From an uncultured Prevotellaceae bacterium (GTDB lineage Bacteria; Bacteroidota; Bacteroidia; Bacteroidales; Bacteroidaceae): a stretch of DNA of 62,032 nucleotides. Below the pieces are notes generated by a model. The model saw only the letters and a program-made list of their open reading frames with translations, was not told the DNA's origin and ran no database searches. The stretch lies in assembly GCA_902786665.1 (NCBI GenBank), contig CADADN010000014.1, forward strand, positions 1 to 62,032, given 5' to 3'. Both the position numbers and the translations under genes were made by a program. Of this stretch, positions 23,442-32,418 are shown piece by piece (the first letter of the stretch is position 1; every line of letters starts with the position of its first letter).

Positions 23442-24788
23442 TCATTTTTTCTTCATTTTGAGTATCTTGTACTCGAAAGGTTGCAGTTTGACGTTCTCAG
23501 CGAGGGTGACATCTTTCTCGTCCTCCATGTTGACGAGCGACTTGCCCCGCCACTCCTCGGGCACGGCTATCTCCTTCTCTTGGTTCCGCACGTTCACGGC
23601 GATGAGGAAAGTGTCGGCATCATCGGTTTTTTCAAACATCAGGATGTCGCGGTCGGGGAAGAATTTCGGTTGGGCCTTGCGCAAGGCAGGGTTGTCGTTG
23701 TAGAGGCCGATGAGGTGCTGGTATTCCTTGTACAGGTCGGCGTGAGCCGTCCAGTCCACCGGCACGTAGTGGAAGAAGTTGATGGGTTTCTCATAACCCA
23801 CTTCCTGAGAGCCATAGATGAGTGCTCCGCCATGCGGGAAGACGGAAGCCACGTATGCAGCCATCGAGCCACGCTCGTTGGTGAACTCCTTCACTGGCGT
23901 GACCTCAGTGGAATGGTCGTGGTTGGTGGTGAAGCGCAGTTTCACCTTCCCTGCCGGCAGGCTGTCGTATTCCGCCTTGTCGGCGGCAATCAGGTCCTCA
24001 GCGCTGCGTCCCTTGCAGAACACATTGACCAACGAGTCCTTGTAGTCCCATCCATAGTTCATGTCAAAGCCTCCGACGGTGAAGTTGTCCACATGCTTTC
24101 CTTCAGCGAGCATCACGATTTGTCGTTCTCCGGCAGCCTTCCTCAGTCGGTCGATGGCTTCTTTCCAGAAGTCGGCAGGCACGCCGTCGGCCACGTCGCA
24201 GCGGAAGCCGTCGATGCCACATTCCACCACCCAGAAGAGCATGGCGTCGATCATCGCCTCGCGCATCTCACGGTTGTCGTAGTTCAGGTCGGCCACGTCA
24301 TACCATTCCCAGGGTCTTGGGTGGATGATGGTGTCGGTCTTCTCGTCGTGCGTGTACCATTCAGGGTGTGCTTTCAACCACGGATGGTCCCATGCCGTGT
24401 GGTTGGCCACCCAGTCGAGTATGATGCCCATCTGGTGTTCATGGCACACCTTCACAAGGTTCTTGAAGTCGTCGATGGTGCCGAACTCAGGTGCGATGGC
24501 CTTGTAGTCGCTGATGCAATAGGGGGAGTTCTTGCCTTTCTCCACGCCGATGGGGTAGATGGGCATCACCCACATCACGTTCACTCCCAAAGCCCGGATG
24601 GAGTCCACTCGTGCCGCCACGGCGTTGAGTGAATGGTCGGCAGCGAACACACGCGGGTTGACCTGGTACATGGCGATGTCGGCAATCTCCGGCAACTTGA
24701 ATGCTGCCGTCTCGTTTTTTGGCGGGTTGCATGCCGTCAACAACAGCATGCACCAACATGTCAGTATAAACGCTTTTTTCATTTTCAT
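23442..24788 (-). CDS. GH13 alpha-amylase family lipoprotein
   Basis: 448 residues. Lipoprotein signal with lipobox LLLTAC, so an envelope-anchored enzyme acting on alpha-glucans or maltooligosaccharides. The GH13 motifs are in order: ILDWVANHTAWDHPW (region I), GIDGFRCDVAD (nucleophile Asp), VMLAEGKH (acid/base Glu), FTTNHDHS (third Asp). The domain is compact, with a short C-terminal beta domain. It starts MKMKKAF; the second Met is also possible. No susCD genes are adjacent. Confidence 0.9.
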   Translation of the reverse strand: MKMKKAFILTCWCMLLLTACNPPKNETAAFKLPEIADIAMYQVNPRVFAADHSLNAVAARVDSIRALGVNVMWVMPIYPIGVEKGKNSPYCISDYKAIAPEFGTIDDFKNLVKVCHEHQMGIILDWVANHTAWDHPWLKAHPEWYTHDEKTDTIIHPRPWEWYDVADLNYDNREMREAMIDAMLFWVVECGIDGFRCDVADGVPADFWKEAIDRLRKAAGERQIVMLAEGKHVDNFTVGGFDMNYGWDYKDSLVNVFCKGRSAEDLIAADKAEYDSLPAGKVKLRFTTNHDHSTEVTPVKEFTNERGSMAAYVASVFPHGGALIYGSQEVGYEKPINFFHYVPVDWTAHADLYKEYQHLIGLYNDNPALRKAQPKFFPDRDILMFEKTDDADTFLIAVNVRNQEKEIAVPEEWRGKSLVNMEDEKDVTLAENVKLQPFEYKILKMKKK

Positions 24789-24843
24789 ATGATTTTTGGG
24801 TTAGTAAGATTCAATATGTTCAAGCAGATGTCTCGCAAAGGTT

Positions 24844-27699
24844 TCATATCAGGTATTGCTTGCTGAAGTCGGAGACGTAGGCTTTCAGTTCCGGGGCCTC
24901 AAGGATCTTGATGCGGTTGGCCAGTCCCATGTAGAACCGTCCGACCCCCTCCAGCTGATAGACGACCGTGTCGAAATACCAGATGTTGTCATCCCCCTTG
25001 TGAGGTTTGATATGGTTCTTGGCCGATGGGAATTCCTCTATCAGCAGGTTCTTCGCCATCAAGTCCAGCTGAAGGGAGACGTGGAAGGTTTTTTCTCCCG
25101 TCATATGGAAAACGTCCACCTCCACCTTTTTGTGAGAGTTGGGGTATTTCCAAGGCTCGTCTTCCAGGATTTCCACATATCCTATCCTGTTGATGTTAAA
25201 CACCCTGGTGGTGAATCTCTTCCTGTCAAAGCAAATCACCAGGCCGTCTTCCGGTCGCACGTCGTAGGCTTCCACGAGGCGGTCGGAAACCTTTCCGCTG
25301 TTCGACGAGGCATAGTCGTGCAGCACGACACATTTCTTCTGTGTCTGTGCATGTTGCAGCAATGACAGTGCAGCCGCCTTGTCCTCGTTGGTGAACACCT
25401 TGCGTGCCAGCAGTTCCTTGCGCACCTGTTCGGGCATCTCTCTCGACTCTGCATTCACCCTGAGGTATGCCACGTTGTTGAGTTCCACCACCCGGTAGGG
25501 ATGTGGCTCCACGTGGATGGCCACCACCATGTTGTCGTAAAGTGGTTCGATTCGCAGATAGGGCAGGGTGTCGATGCCGAAATGTTTCTTTGCCGTGTCC
25601 TGCACATAGCGCATGTAAGAATCCATCGTGTGATGGTTCAAGTATTTCATGTCGTTTTCTATGCCTACCACCGTTCCTTGGTCGTTCACACCGAGGTAGA
25701 GTGTCCCGCCTGTCGTTGAGTTGAGGAATGCGCACACGCCTTTCAGCACGTTCATATTCTGGGTGTACTCGTCTGGCTGCATTTGGTTGTTGGATGGATA
25801 GACCATGGAGGTTTTGAATTCCTGCGTACCGCTTTCGATGCCGAGGTAGATGCCACCGTCTGCCTCGAGGTCTGCATCGTTTTCCGTTTCTATCGACAGG
25901 GTTTTGATGATTTCGCGGTGTATCACGTTGAGTGTGGCCTTGGAGAGTGTCCCCTGCATGGCATTGGCTGTCTGTACGAGCCGGGCGAGTCGGGAGAGCA
26001 TGGGCAGCTTGTCCTTGAAAGAGTGTATGGCGTCCGACAATTTCTCGGAATCCTCTTTCTTCCCGTATTCTTTTAGTATTTCGATGACCGACAGTCGGAT
26101 GAGTGTTGGGATGGCTTCTTCATATTCCTTTTCCGGCCTAAGTTGTATGGCTCCCATGTCTTCCTTGCGGACGAACTGCACGAGTGCTCTGAGATAGGTT
26201 CTGGCGAAGCGAAGATAGGATGAGGATGCGCTGTCGCCAACCAATTCCACCATCACGTTGGCGTTGGCCAGCAAGCGGATGCGGTCGGAAGGTTTGAGCA
26301 GTGATTTCTGGTGCTCGAACATCTGTCTTGCAAGCAACCGGAGGATGGTGGGGCTGAGTTTGCCGGTTTCTTCTTCTTCCTTCTTGTAGCTGGGAATGAC
26401 AGTGTTGGTGGCAAAGGCGTGGATGCAGTCATGGCGGACGGACTGCTCGTCGAAAGTTTCTTCGGCACTCCCCATCACCTTTGCGTAGATCTTGCCATAT
26501 TTGGCACCCTTGCCATAGCTTTTCACGGAGAGGTATGCAAAGTCGCCACGGCTGTACTTTCCTGCTTGTGCCGGTGTGGAGAATGCAATGCCGAGTTCAT
26601 TGATCCATCCGCAGAAGTCAGGTCGTTCGTCAATCAGTTTGCAGAGGAACGAGTTCTCTTCTTCCACAGACTTCTTGGTGTCCTGCACGAAGAAGTCCAC
26701 CAACTGGTTCTCGATGTTGAACACCCCTTTTACAGCATCCTTGATGGTGGCTTTCATGCATTCCCCGGTATGGAAATACTCATGGATGGTGCTTGTGTAG
26801 TAACAAACGATGCTTGGTTTCTCAAACTTGATGTAACCTATGACGGTTTGATAAGCAGGGTCGATGGTTGAGACATGCATCGTCCCGGAGTGGTCGATGG
26901 AGTCGATTCTGATGATGGCTTCATCGCCCTCGAAATAGTTTTTCAGCGGCGTTTCCAAGGCTTTGTCCTGCACCTTCTTCTGGAGTGCGATGAATTCATT
27001 GGTGTACTCGTCCATGTCCACGGGATTGTTTTCCATGCTCTGTTTCAACCTCTCCGACGTGGGTGTGCGGAGTGTGACACCCATGCCGGTGTCCAGGGAG
27101 TTGGAGCCGCTCTTGACCAGTTTCTTGGAGGTTGACTGCGGCAGGTAGGTCAGCAGCAAACCTGCTGATGTGAGTATGGCGGTACCGTTTTTTGAGAAAA
27201 CCAATGGCTTGGTGATGGGTGAGCCAAACCTCACCAATTTGCTGGAGTTGTAGGCGAAAAGGTCGGTTCCTATCTTTGGCAGGTCGTTCCATCCGAATCC
27301 GAGTGTGGTGACCTTCTCATGACGCAGCCGTTCGAAAGAAGCCTTGATGATGTTGTCCGACCAATGTGGGTTCATGGCTCGCAGCTCTCCCATGAATGCG
27401 AGATAGGCTGGCAGGGCAAGCTGATGGTCGCTTTCGGTCAGGAGGTATGTTGCCAGCAGACCGACATGGAATTCCAACGTCTTCCTGTCCTCGTCCTCAT
27501 GGTATAGCGGCCGCATGGAGATGGTTGTCAGCAGGTCTTCCACACGTTGCCTCAGCAGGTCGATGGTGATGGCATGGAAGGAGTCCTTGGTATTGTTGGT
27601 GGCGCATCCTTTCAGGTATTCCTGCAATTTGGCGAAGTTGTCGTCAATATATTCCTTTCTCAGGTCAAGCCACAATGGGGTTTTCTTTTCTTCGTTCAT
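24844..27699 (-). CDS. Large AlbA_2 (Schlafen-like) / WYL-domain protein
   Basis: 951 residues from ATG 27699 (NEEKKTPLWLDLRKEYIDD); a longer frame to 27828 runs into the promoter region and is rejected. Three parts are visible. The helical N-terminal 600 residues match nothing I know. An AlbA_2/Schlafen-type domain spans about 620-780 (ESGTQEFKTSMVY, NSTTGGTLYLGVNDQG, AYLRVNAESREM). A WYL-like C-terminus follows (VVLHDYASSNSGKVSDR, RFTTRVFNINRIG, ANLLIEEFPSAKNHI). AlbA_2 and WYL domains bind nucleic acids or nucleotides, and proteins combining them are often regulators or defence-associated. No partner gene lies beside it. Role unresolved. Confidence 0.75.
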   Translation of the reverse strand: MNEEKKTPLWLDLRKEYIDDNFAKLQEYLKGCATNNTKDSFHAITIDLLRQRVEDLLTTISMRPLYHEDEDRKTLEFHVGLLATYLLTESDHQLALPAYLAFMGELRAMNPHWSDNIIKASFERLRHEKVTTLGFGWNDLPKIGTDLFAYNSSKLVRFGSPITKPLVFSKNGTAILTSAGLLLTYLPQSTSKKLVKSGSNSLDTGMGVTLRTPTSERLKQSMENNPVDMDEYTNEFIALQKKVQDKALETPLKNYFEGDEAIIRIDSIDHSGTMHVSTIDPAYQTVIGYIKFEKPSIVCYYTSTIHEYFHTGECMKATIKDAVKGVFNIENQLVDFFVQDTKKSVEEENSFLCKLIDERPDFCGWINELGIAFSTPAQAGKYSRGDFAYLSVKSYGKGAKYGKIYAKVMGSAEETFDEQSVRHDCIHAFATNTVIPSYKKEEEETGKLSPTILRLLARQMFEHQKSLLKPSDRIRLLANANVMVELVGDSASSSYLRFARTYLRALVQFVRKEDMGAIQLRPEKEYEEAIPTLIRLSVIEILKEYGKKEDSEKLSDAIHSFKDKLPMLSRLARLVQTANAMQGTLSKATLNVIHREIIKTLSIETENDADLEADGGIYLGIESGTQEFKTSMVYPSNNQMQPDEYTQNMNVLKGVCAFLNSTTGGTLYLGVNDQGTVVGIENDMKYLNHHTMDSYMRYVQDTAKKHFGIDTLPYLRIEPLYDNMVVAIHVEPHPYRVVELNNVAYLRVNAESREMPEQVRKELLARKVFTNEDKAAALSLLQHAQTQKKCVVLHDYASSNSGKVSDRLVEAYDVRPEDGLVICFDRKRFTTRVFNINRIGYVEILEDEPWKYPNSHKKVEVDVFHMTGEKTFHVSLQLDLMAKNLLIEEFPSAKNHIKPHKGDDNIWYFDTVVYQLEGVGRFYMGLANRIKILEAPELKAYVSDFSKQYLI

Positions 27700-27839
27700 C
27701 GTTTTTGTCTTTCCTAGTAGATATGGTCGGTAAATGTATAGTATGTGCAAAATTAGTGATTTTTCCACAATATGCAGCATGTTTGTTGCAATATTGATGT
27801 CATTTTTCTTTTTCTCGGTTTCTCTCACAAAAAATCATT

Positions 27840-27847
27840 ATCTTTGC
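27840..27847 (+). promoter_or_regulatory. -7 promoter element (TATCTTTG) for azlCD
   Basis: TAnnTTTG followed by CAG, 73 nt upstream of azlC. Confidence 0.65.
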
Positions 27848-27919
27848 AGCCTGTAATTCAAAGGTATTGGAAAAGGTATCTTGGTAACACGGAAAATCCA
27901 AGGCAAAGGTGACATGTAA

Positions 27920-28678
27920 ATGGAAGGCATTCGGAAGAAAGATGCGGAAAAGTTGGCAGCCACTGGTGTAAGAAGTGAGGTTGCCAGCGGCCTGCGTGAT
28001 GGCATTCCCATTGCGATGGGCTATTTTGCAGTGGCATTCTCATTGGGCATCATCGCCAAGAATGCCGGACTTACGGCCATCCTTGGCTTTGTGAGCAGTT
28101 TCTTCACCCGTGCTTCTGCCGGCGAATATGGTGTCTATACGTTGGTGGCCATCAATGCCGCCTATGTCGAGATAGTGGCCATGAGTCTTGTGGCCAACCT
28201 GCGCTACATGCTGATGAGTGCGGCGCTCTCGCAGAAGATAGCCCCGGGCACGCCTTGGTACCACCGGGTGTTGATGGCTTGCTGCATCACCGACGAGGTG
28301 TTCGGCATCTCTGTCAACCACAAAGGCTACACGCCGCCGGCTTACACCTATTCCGCTGCTTTGGTCTCCACGTTTTGTTGGGCTTCCGGTTGTGCGGCAG
28401 GCATCATTGCCGGGGGACTGCTGCCATCTGCCGTCGTGTCGGCCTTGAGCGTCGCCCTTTATGGTATGTTCATCGCCATCATCATGCCGCCGTCGCGCAC
28501 CGACCGCAACGTGCTTTATGCCGTGGTGGCCAGTTTCGTCTTGAGCGGGCTATGTGCCATCGCACCCCTTGTCAGCGAGTGGAGTCCGGGCACACGCACC
28601 ATCGTGCTGACGGTGCTCATATCATTGGTTGCCGCTTGGCTCAAACCCATTAAAGAGAAAGAGGATGGAGAAGCGTGA
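27920..28678 (+). CDS. azlC: AzlC-type branched-chain amino acid exporter, large subunit
   Basis: 252 residues, multi-spanning inner-membrane protein. The AzlC signature RDGIPIAMGYFAVAFSLGI is at the start of the first helix, then SLVANLRYMLMSAAL and the ITDEVFG block. With AzlD it forms a branched-chain amino acid (or analogue) efflux pump. Overlaps azlD by 14 nt. Confidence 0.92.
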   Translation: MEGIRKKDAEKLAATGVRSEVASGLRDGIPIAMGYFAVAFSLGIIAKNAGLTAILGFVSSFFTRASAGEYGVYTLVAINAAYVEIVAMSLVANLRYMLMSAALSQKIAPGTPWYHRVLMACCITDEVFGISVNHKGYTPPAYTYSAALVSTFCWASGCAAGIIAGGLLPSAVVSALSVALYGMFIAIIMPPSRTDRNVLYAVVASFVLSGLCAIAPLVSEWSPGTRTIVLTVLISLVAAWLKPIKEKEDGEA

Positions 28679-28976
28679 GATGATCATCTGCATCATGTTG
28701 GCGATAGTCACCACCAACATCATCCGCATCCTGCCGATGACGCTTATCAAAGGCCAGATACGGAATGTGTTCCTTCGTAGTTTCCTTTATTACGTGCCAT
28801 ACGTCACCTTGGCCGTGATGACCTTCCCCGCCATTGTGGATACCACGTTGTCGCCGGTTTCAGGCATTGTCGCATTAGGCGTAGGCATTGTTGCTGCATG
28901 GCGTGGTGCGGGACTGTTTCCTGTCGCCATCATCTGTTGTGCCATCGCCTATCTGATGGATGGGGTGATGGGGTGA
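28665..28976 (+). CDS. azlD: AzlD-type exporter, small subunit
   Basis: 103 residues from ATG 28665 (EKREMIICIMLAIVTTNIIR), inside the end of azlC. Four hydrophobic helices and the family motif RILPMTLIKGQ. Partner of AzlC. Confidence 0.92.
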   Translation: MEKREMIICIMLAIVTTNIIRILPMTLIKGQIRNVFLRSFLYYVPYVTLAVMTFPAIVDTTLSPVSGIVALGVGIVAAWRGAGLFPVAIICCAIAYLMDGVMG

Positions 28977-29079
28977 GGTCATTTTCTTTACCCAACTTTT
29001 ACAAGTAAGGGAAAATGAGGCGTGAAGAGGGTTAAAAAAAATATGGAGTAATCATTTCTTCCCTCAAAAAACGGTAAAA

Positions 29080-29242
29080 GTGAGCATATGTCCCTTTAAC
29101 TCCTCTTTAACTCCTCTTTAACTCCCTTTTAACTCCAAACGAAGTGAACAAATGTCCCTTTAACTCCCCTTTAACTCCAAACGAAGTGAACATATGTCCC
29201 TTTAACTCCCCTTTAACTCCTCTTTAACTCCTTTTTAACTCC
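29080..29242. repeat. Irregular tandem repeat of TTTAACTCC units
   Basis: About a dozen TTTAACTCC(CC/TC) units, interrupted three times by GTGAACATATGTCCC-like phrases (the first reads GTGAGCATATG). The phrase also occurs alone at 17826. It fills the gap between azlD and the convergent HAD gene. No coding potential seen. Confidence 0.8.
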
Positions 29243-29264
29243 AGATAGTTGAGCGAATGCGAAA

Positions 29265-29690
29265 CTAGGATTCTTCATATTCCTCAAGCACGTGGCAAAT
29301 GACTTCCCAGTCTGTCTCGCCGTCGAATCCGAACTTGTCATCAATACCAACGTTCATATACAATTTTTCCCCGAAATTCTGCAGGTGGGTGTTTCCCACT
29401 TCCGGGTTCTCGTTGATGTAGTCAAACCTGATGCCATCGTCGAGGAAATGCCGGGCATATTCCATCAATTTGTCACGGTGGCATGAGCTCCACAGTATAA
29501 GGCATATATCCTTGCGGATGGTCATCTTCTGCAACGCTTCCTTTGCCGATGGCAAATAATCGTAGGTCTCTTCGTCCTCATAGCAAGCCCGCAGAATGGT
29601 GTCGTGGATGTCAACCGCCACATAGATTTTTTCCCAGTTCTTCTCTCTCATGCGATTGAATGCCGCTTCAAATGCCTTGTTGATATCCAT
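29265..29690 (-). CDS. HAD-superfamily-like hydrolase
   Basis: 141 residues (start ATG 29690; another Met two codons earlier). Motif I is VAVDIHDTIL (DxxDT), motif II LILWSSCHRD, and the C-terminal acidic motif VGIDDKFGFDGET. This is smaller than most HAD phosphatases and has no obvious cap, so the substrate may be a small phospho-compound or a polynucleotide end. Convergent with azlD, divergent from kdgK. Confidence 0.75.
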   Translation of the reverse strand: MDINKAFEAAFNRMREKNWEKIYVAVDIHDTILRACYEDEETYDYLPSAKEALQKMTIRKDICLILWSSCHRDKLMEYARHFLDDGIRFDYINENPEVGNTHLQNFGEKLYMNVGIDDKFGFDGETDWEVICHVLEEYEES

Positions 29691-29813
29691 ATGCAATATT
29701 GATAATATGTGAATGCCACTGCAAATCTACAAAAAAACCAACCAAATAGATGTAAGTATGTCCAAAAAATGTTTTTTGAAGGGTGTAAGTTTGGCATTTA
29801 CAATATAAATGTT

Positions 29814-29821
29814 TACTTTTG
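29814..29821 (+). promoter_or_regulatory. -7 promoter element (TACTTTTG) for kdgK
   Basis: TAnnTTTG match 20 nt before ATG 29842, giving a very short 5' leader. Confidence 0.6.
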
Positions 29822-29841
29822 TCGTTTTAAAACACATGCAG

Positions 29842-30876
29842 ATGAAGAGTAAGCGTATAGTCACTTTCGGTGAGTTGCTGCTTCGTTTTTCGAAGCAGGG
29901 TCACAAGCGTTTCACACAAGGTGAGCTGCTGTTGGGCAATTTTGGTGGTAGTGAGGCCAATGTGGCCATCTCGTTGGCCACGTTGGGCGACGAGGTGGAG
30001 TATGTCACACGTCTTCCCAAGGGGCAGATTGGCTTGGCCGCCAAGATGATGCTCAGGGAGTATGGCCTTGATGTCAGCCATGTGTTGTGCGACGGCGAAC
30101 GCATGGGCACCTATTATTTCGAGGGTGCTGCAGCATTGCGCAACACGTCGGTCACCTATGACCGTGGCGCCTCGGCCTTCGGGCTGATAGAGCCAGGGAT
30201 GATAGACTGGAGGGAGGTGCTGCGCGGTGCGGGTGTGTTCCACACTTCCGGCATTGCCGGTGCACTGTCGCCCAATGCTTCTGAAGCCACTTTCGAGGCG
30301 TTGCGTGTGGCCGATGAGATGGGGCTCACCATCTCGTTCGACATCAACCATCGCAAGAACCTTTGGAAATACCCGGGTGCGAAGCCTATAGAGACCCTCA
30401 GCGCCATGCTGGAGTATGCCGATGTCATGTTCGGCGATGTCATCGAGTTTGAGTTCCTCACCGGCCATCCGAAGATACCTTTCGAGGCCCGCGACGTCCA
30501 CTATGTGATGGATTTGGAACCCTACCGCGAATGGTTTGATGCGCTGCACAAGCGGTTCCCTCGCTGCCGTAAATGGCTGATGGGAATGCGCAACCAGGTG
30601 GATGCCAGCCACCATCTGCTCACCTGCCTGTTGTGGAGCGACGGCACGCTTTATTCCACCCGCATCTACGACATCCAGGACATGGTTGACCCGATGGGTG
30701 TGGGCGATGCCTTCGCCGCCGGGCAGATACATGCCATGCTGGAATGGCCCGACGACGACCAGCGCGTGCTCGACTATGCATTGGCGGCCTCCACGTTGAA
30801 ATACACGTTCAATGGCGACTTCAATCTTGCCACCGACGAGGAAATCCTTCAGTTGATGAATTCGCCTTTGAGGTGA
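29842..30876 (+). CDS. kdgK: PfkB-family sugar kinase, probable 2-dehydro-3-deoxygluconokinase
   Basis: 344 residues (ATG 29842; 29836 also possible). PfkB fold: N-terminal IVTFGELLLRFSKQG, GGSEANVAISLATLGDEVEYV (first PfkB signature), and C-terminal DPMGVGDAFAAGQIHAML with the catalytic Asp of the anion hole. The N-terminus resembles KDG kinases of Bacteroidota, which feed uronate breakdown into the Entner-Doudoroff route; the substrate remains inference because no kdgA/uxu gene is nearby. Confidence 0.82.
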   Translation: MKSKRIVTFGELLLRFSKQGHKRFTQGELLLGNFGGSEANVAISLATLGDEVEYVTRLPKGQIGLAAKMMLREYGLDVSHVLCDGERMGTYYFEGAAALRNTSVTYDRGASAFGLIEPGMIDWREVLRGAGVFHTSGIAGALSPNASEATFEALRVADEMGLTISFDINHRKNLWKYPGAKPIETLSAMLEYADVMFGDVIEFEFLTGHPKIPFEARDVHYVMDLEPYREWFDALHKRFPRCRKWLMGMRNQVDASHHLLTCLLWSDGTLYSTRIYDIQDMVDPMGVGDAFAAGQIHAMLEWPDDDQRVLDYALAASTLKYTFNGDFNLATDEEILQLMNSPLR

Positions 30877-30934
30877 TGGAAAAATGGTATGTGAAATATC
30901 TATAATGAAAGACACTTAACTATAGAATTGATTT

Positions 30935-32377
30935 ATGGCAAATTTGAAAGGATTAATGAAGGATACTGCCATCTATGGCATGAGCAGCATCATTGGAAGG
31001 TTCTTGAACTATCTGCTTGTGCCGCTTTATACAGCGAAGATGTCGGCATCGAGTGGAGAGTATGGAGTCATTACCAATGTCTATGCCTGGACGGCACTCT
31101 TGCTCGTGATTCTGACCTACGGCATGGAGACGACGTTCTTCCGATATGCCAACAAGCAAGGAGAGAATGCCAATCGCGTCTATTCCACCACGCTGTGGTC
31201 GGTGGCTTTCACTTCCGTGCTGTTCGTTGTCATGGTTTTCATCTTTGTATATCCCATCGCAGATGTGTTCCACTACCATGACCATCCCGAATACATCAGG
31301 TTCATGTCCATCGTTGTGGCCTTGGATGCGTTTCAAGCCATTCCCTTCTCTTACCTTCGCTATCAAAAAAGACCCGTCAAGTTTGCTGCCTTGAAATTGT
31401 CGTTCATTTTCATGAACATCGCGCTCAACTGCATCTACTATCTATTAATGGACGGCCACGATGCGGGTGCAGCCTTCTTCATCAATTTGATTTGCACCAG
31501 TTTCGTCACCTTGTTCTTCTATGAGGAGCTGAAGGGGTTCAGGCATGGCTTCGATGCGCAACTGCTCAAACGCATGCTTGCATACAGCTGGCCCATCTTG
31601 GTGCTCGGCATTGCCGGCATACTCAACCAGACCGCCGACAAGATACTCTTCCCATGGCTATACAAGGGAGAGGATATGAAAACGCAGTTGGCCATCTATG
31701 GTGCCGTGGCCAAGATTGCCATGATCATGGCCATGATCACCCAGGCATTCCGTTATGCTTACGAACCGTTGGTGTTTGGCAAGCAAAAGGATAAGGATTC
31801 CAAGGATTACTACGCTGCTGCGATGAAGTTCTTCATCATCTTCACTTTGTTGGCTTTCCTATGCGTGATGGCGTATATAGACATCCTCAAGCGAATCATA
31901 GGCAGAGACTATTGGGAGGGCCTGGGTGTCGTGCCCATCGTCATGGCTGCTGAAATCATGATGGGGGTCTATTTCAACCTCTCATTCTGGTACAAGCTTA
32001 TCGACAAGACCATTTGGGGAGCCATCTTCTCAGGCATCGGTTGCGCAGCGCTCTTCGCTGTGAACATCCTGTTTGTGCCGAAATACGGATATGTCGCCTG
32101 CGCCTGGGGTGGTTTTGCAGGATATGGCATTGCCATGGTGCTTTCATATATCGTGGGGCAGCGCTTCTATCCCATCAAATATCCGATTCTCGACATCAGC
32201 ATTTACGTCGTGCTTACAGCCATCCTTTTCTTAGGCATGCATTTCTCAACCGCCAAGCTGCCGTTATGGGCCTCGATTGTCGTTAACACCATTCTTGTCG
32301 GGGTTTTCGTGGCTTATGCCATCAAGCGCGACTTCCCGCTCAAAACACTGCCTATCGTGGGAAAGTATTTCAAATGA
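30935..32377 (+). CDS. Polysaccharide flippase (Wzx/MATE-like)
   Basis: 480 residues with about 12-14 hydrophobic helices. The opening LMKDTAIYGMSSIIGRFLNY LLVPLYT is typical of Bacteroidota lipopolysaccharide biosynthesis flippases, which move undecaprenyl-linked glycans across the inner membrane. The central AYSWPILVLGIAGILNQTAD block is conserved in the family. It overlaps the longer frame of dpp7 by 4 nt. It is not within a glycan cluster here. Confidence 0.87.
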   Translation: MANLKGLMKDTAIYGMSSIIGRFLNYLLVPLYTAKMSASSGEYGVITNVYAWTALLLVILTYGMETTFFRYANKQGENANRVYSTTLWSVAFTSVLFVVMVFIFVYPIADVFHYHDHPEYIRFMSIVVALDAFQAIPFSYLRYQKRPVKFAALKLSFIFMNIALNCIYYLLMDGHDAGAAFFINLICTSFVTLFFYEELKGFRHGFDAQLLKRMLAYSWPILVLGIAGILNQTADKILFPWLYKGEDMKTQLAIYGAVAKIAMIMAMITQAFRYAYEPLVFGKQKDKDSKDYYAAAMKFFIIFTLLAFLCVMAYIDILKRIIGRDYWEGLGVVPIVMAAEIMMGVYFNLSFWYKLIDKTIWGAIFSGIGCAALFAVNILFVPKYGYVACAWGGFAGYGIAMVLSYIVGQRFYPIKYPILDISIYVVLTAILFLGMHFSTAKLPLWASIVVNTILVGVFVAYAIKRDFPLKTLPIVGKYFK

Positions 32378-32418
32378 TCAAGAACATTAGTTTTAGGATA
32401 ATCCAAACCAATAGCATT

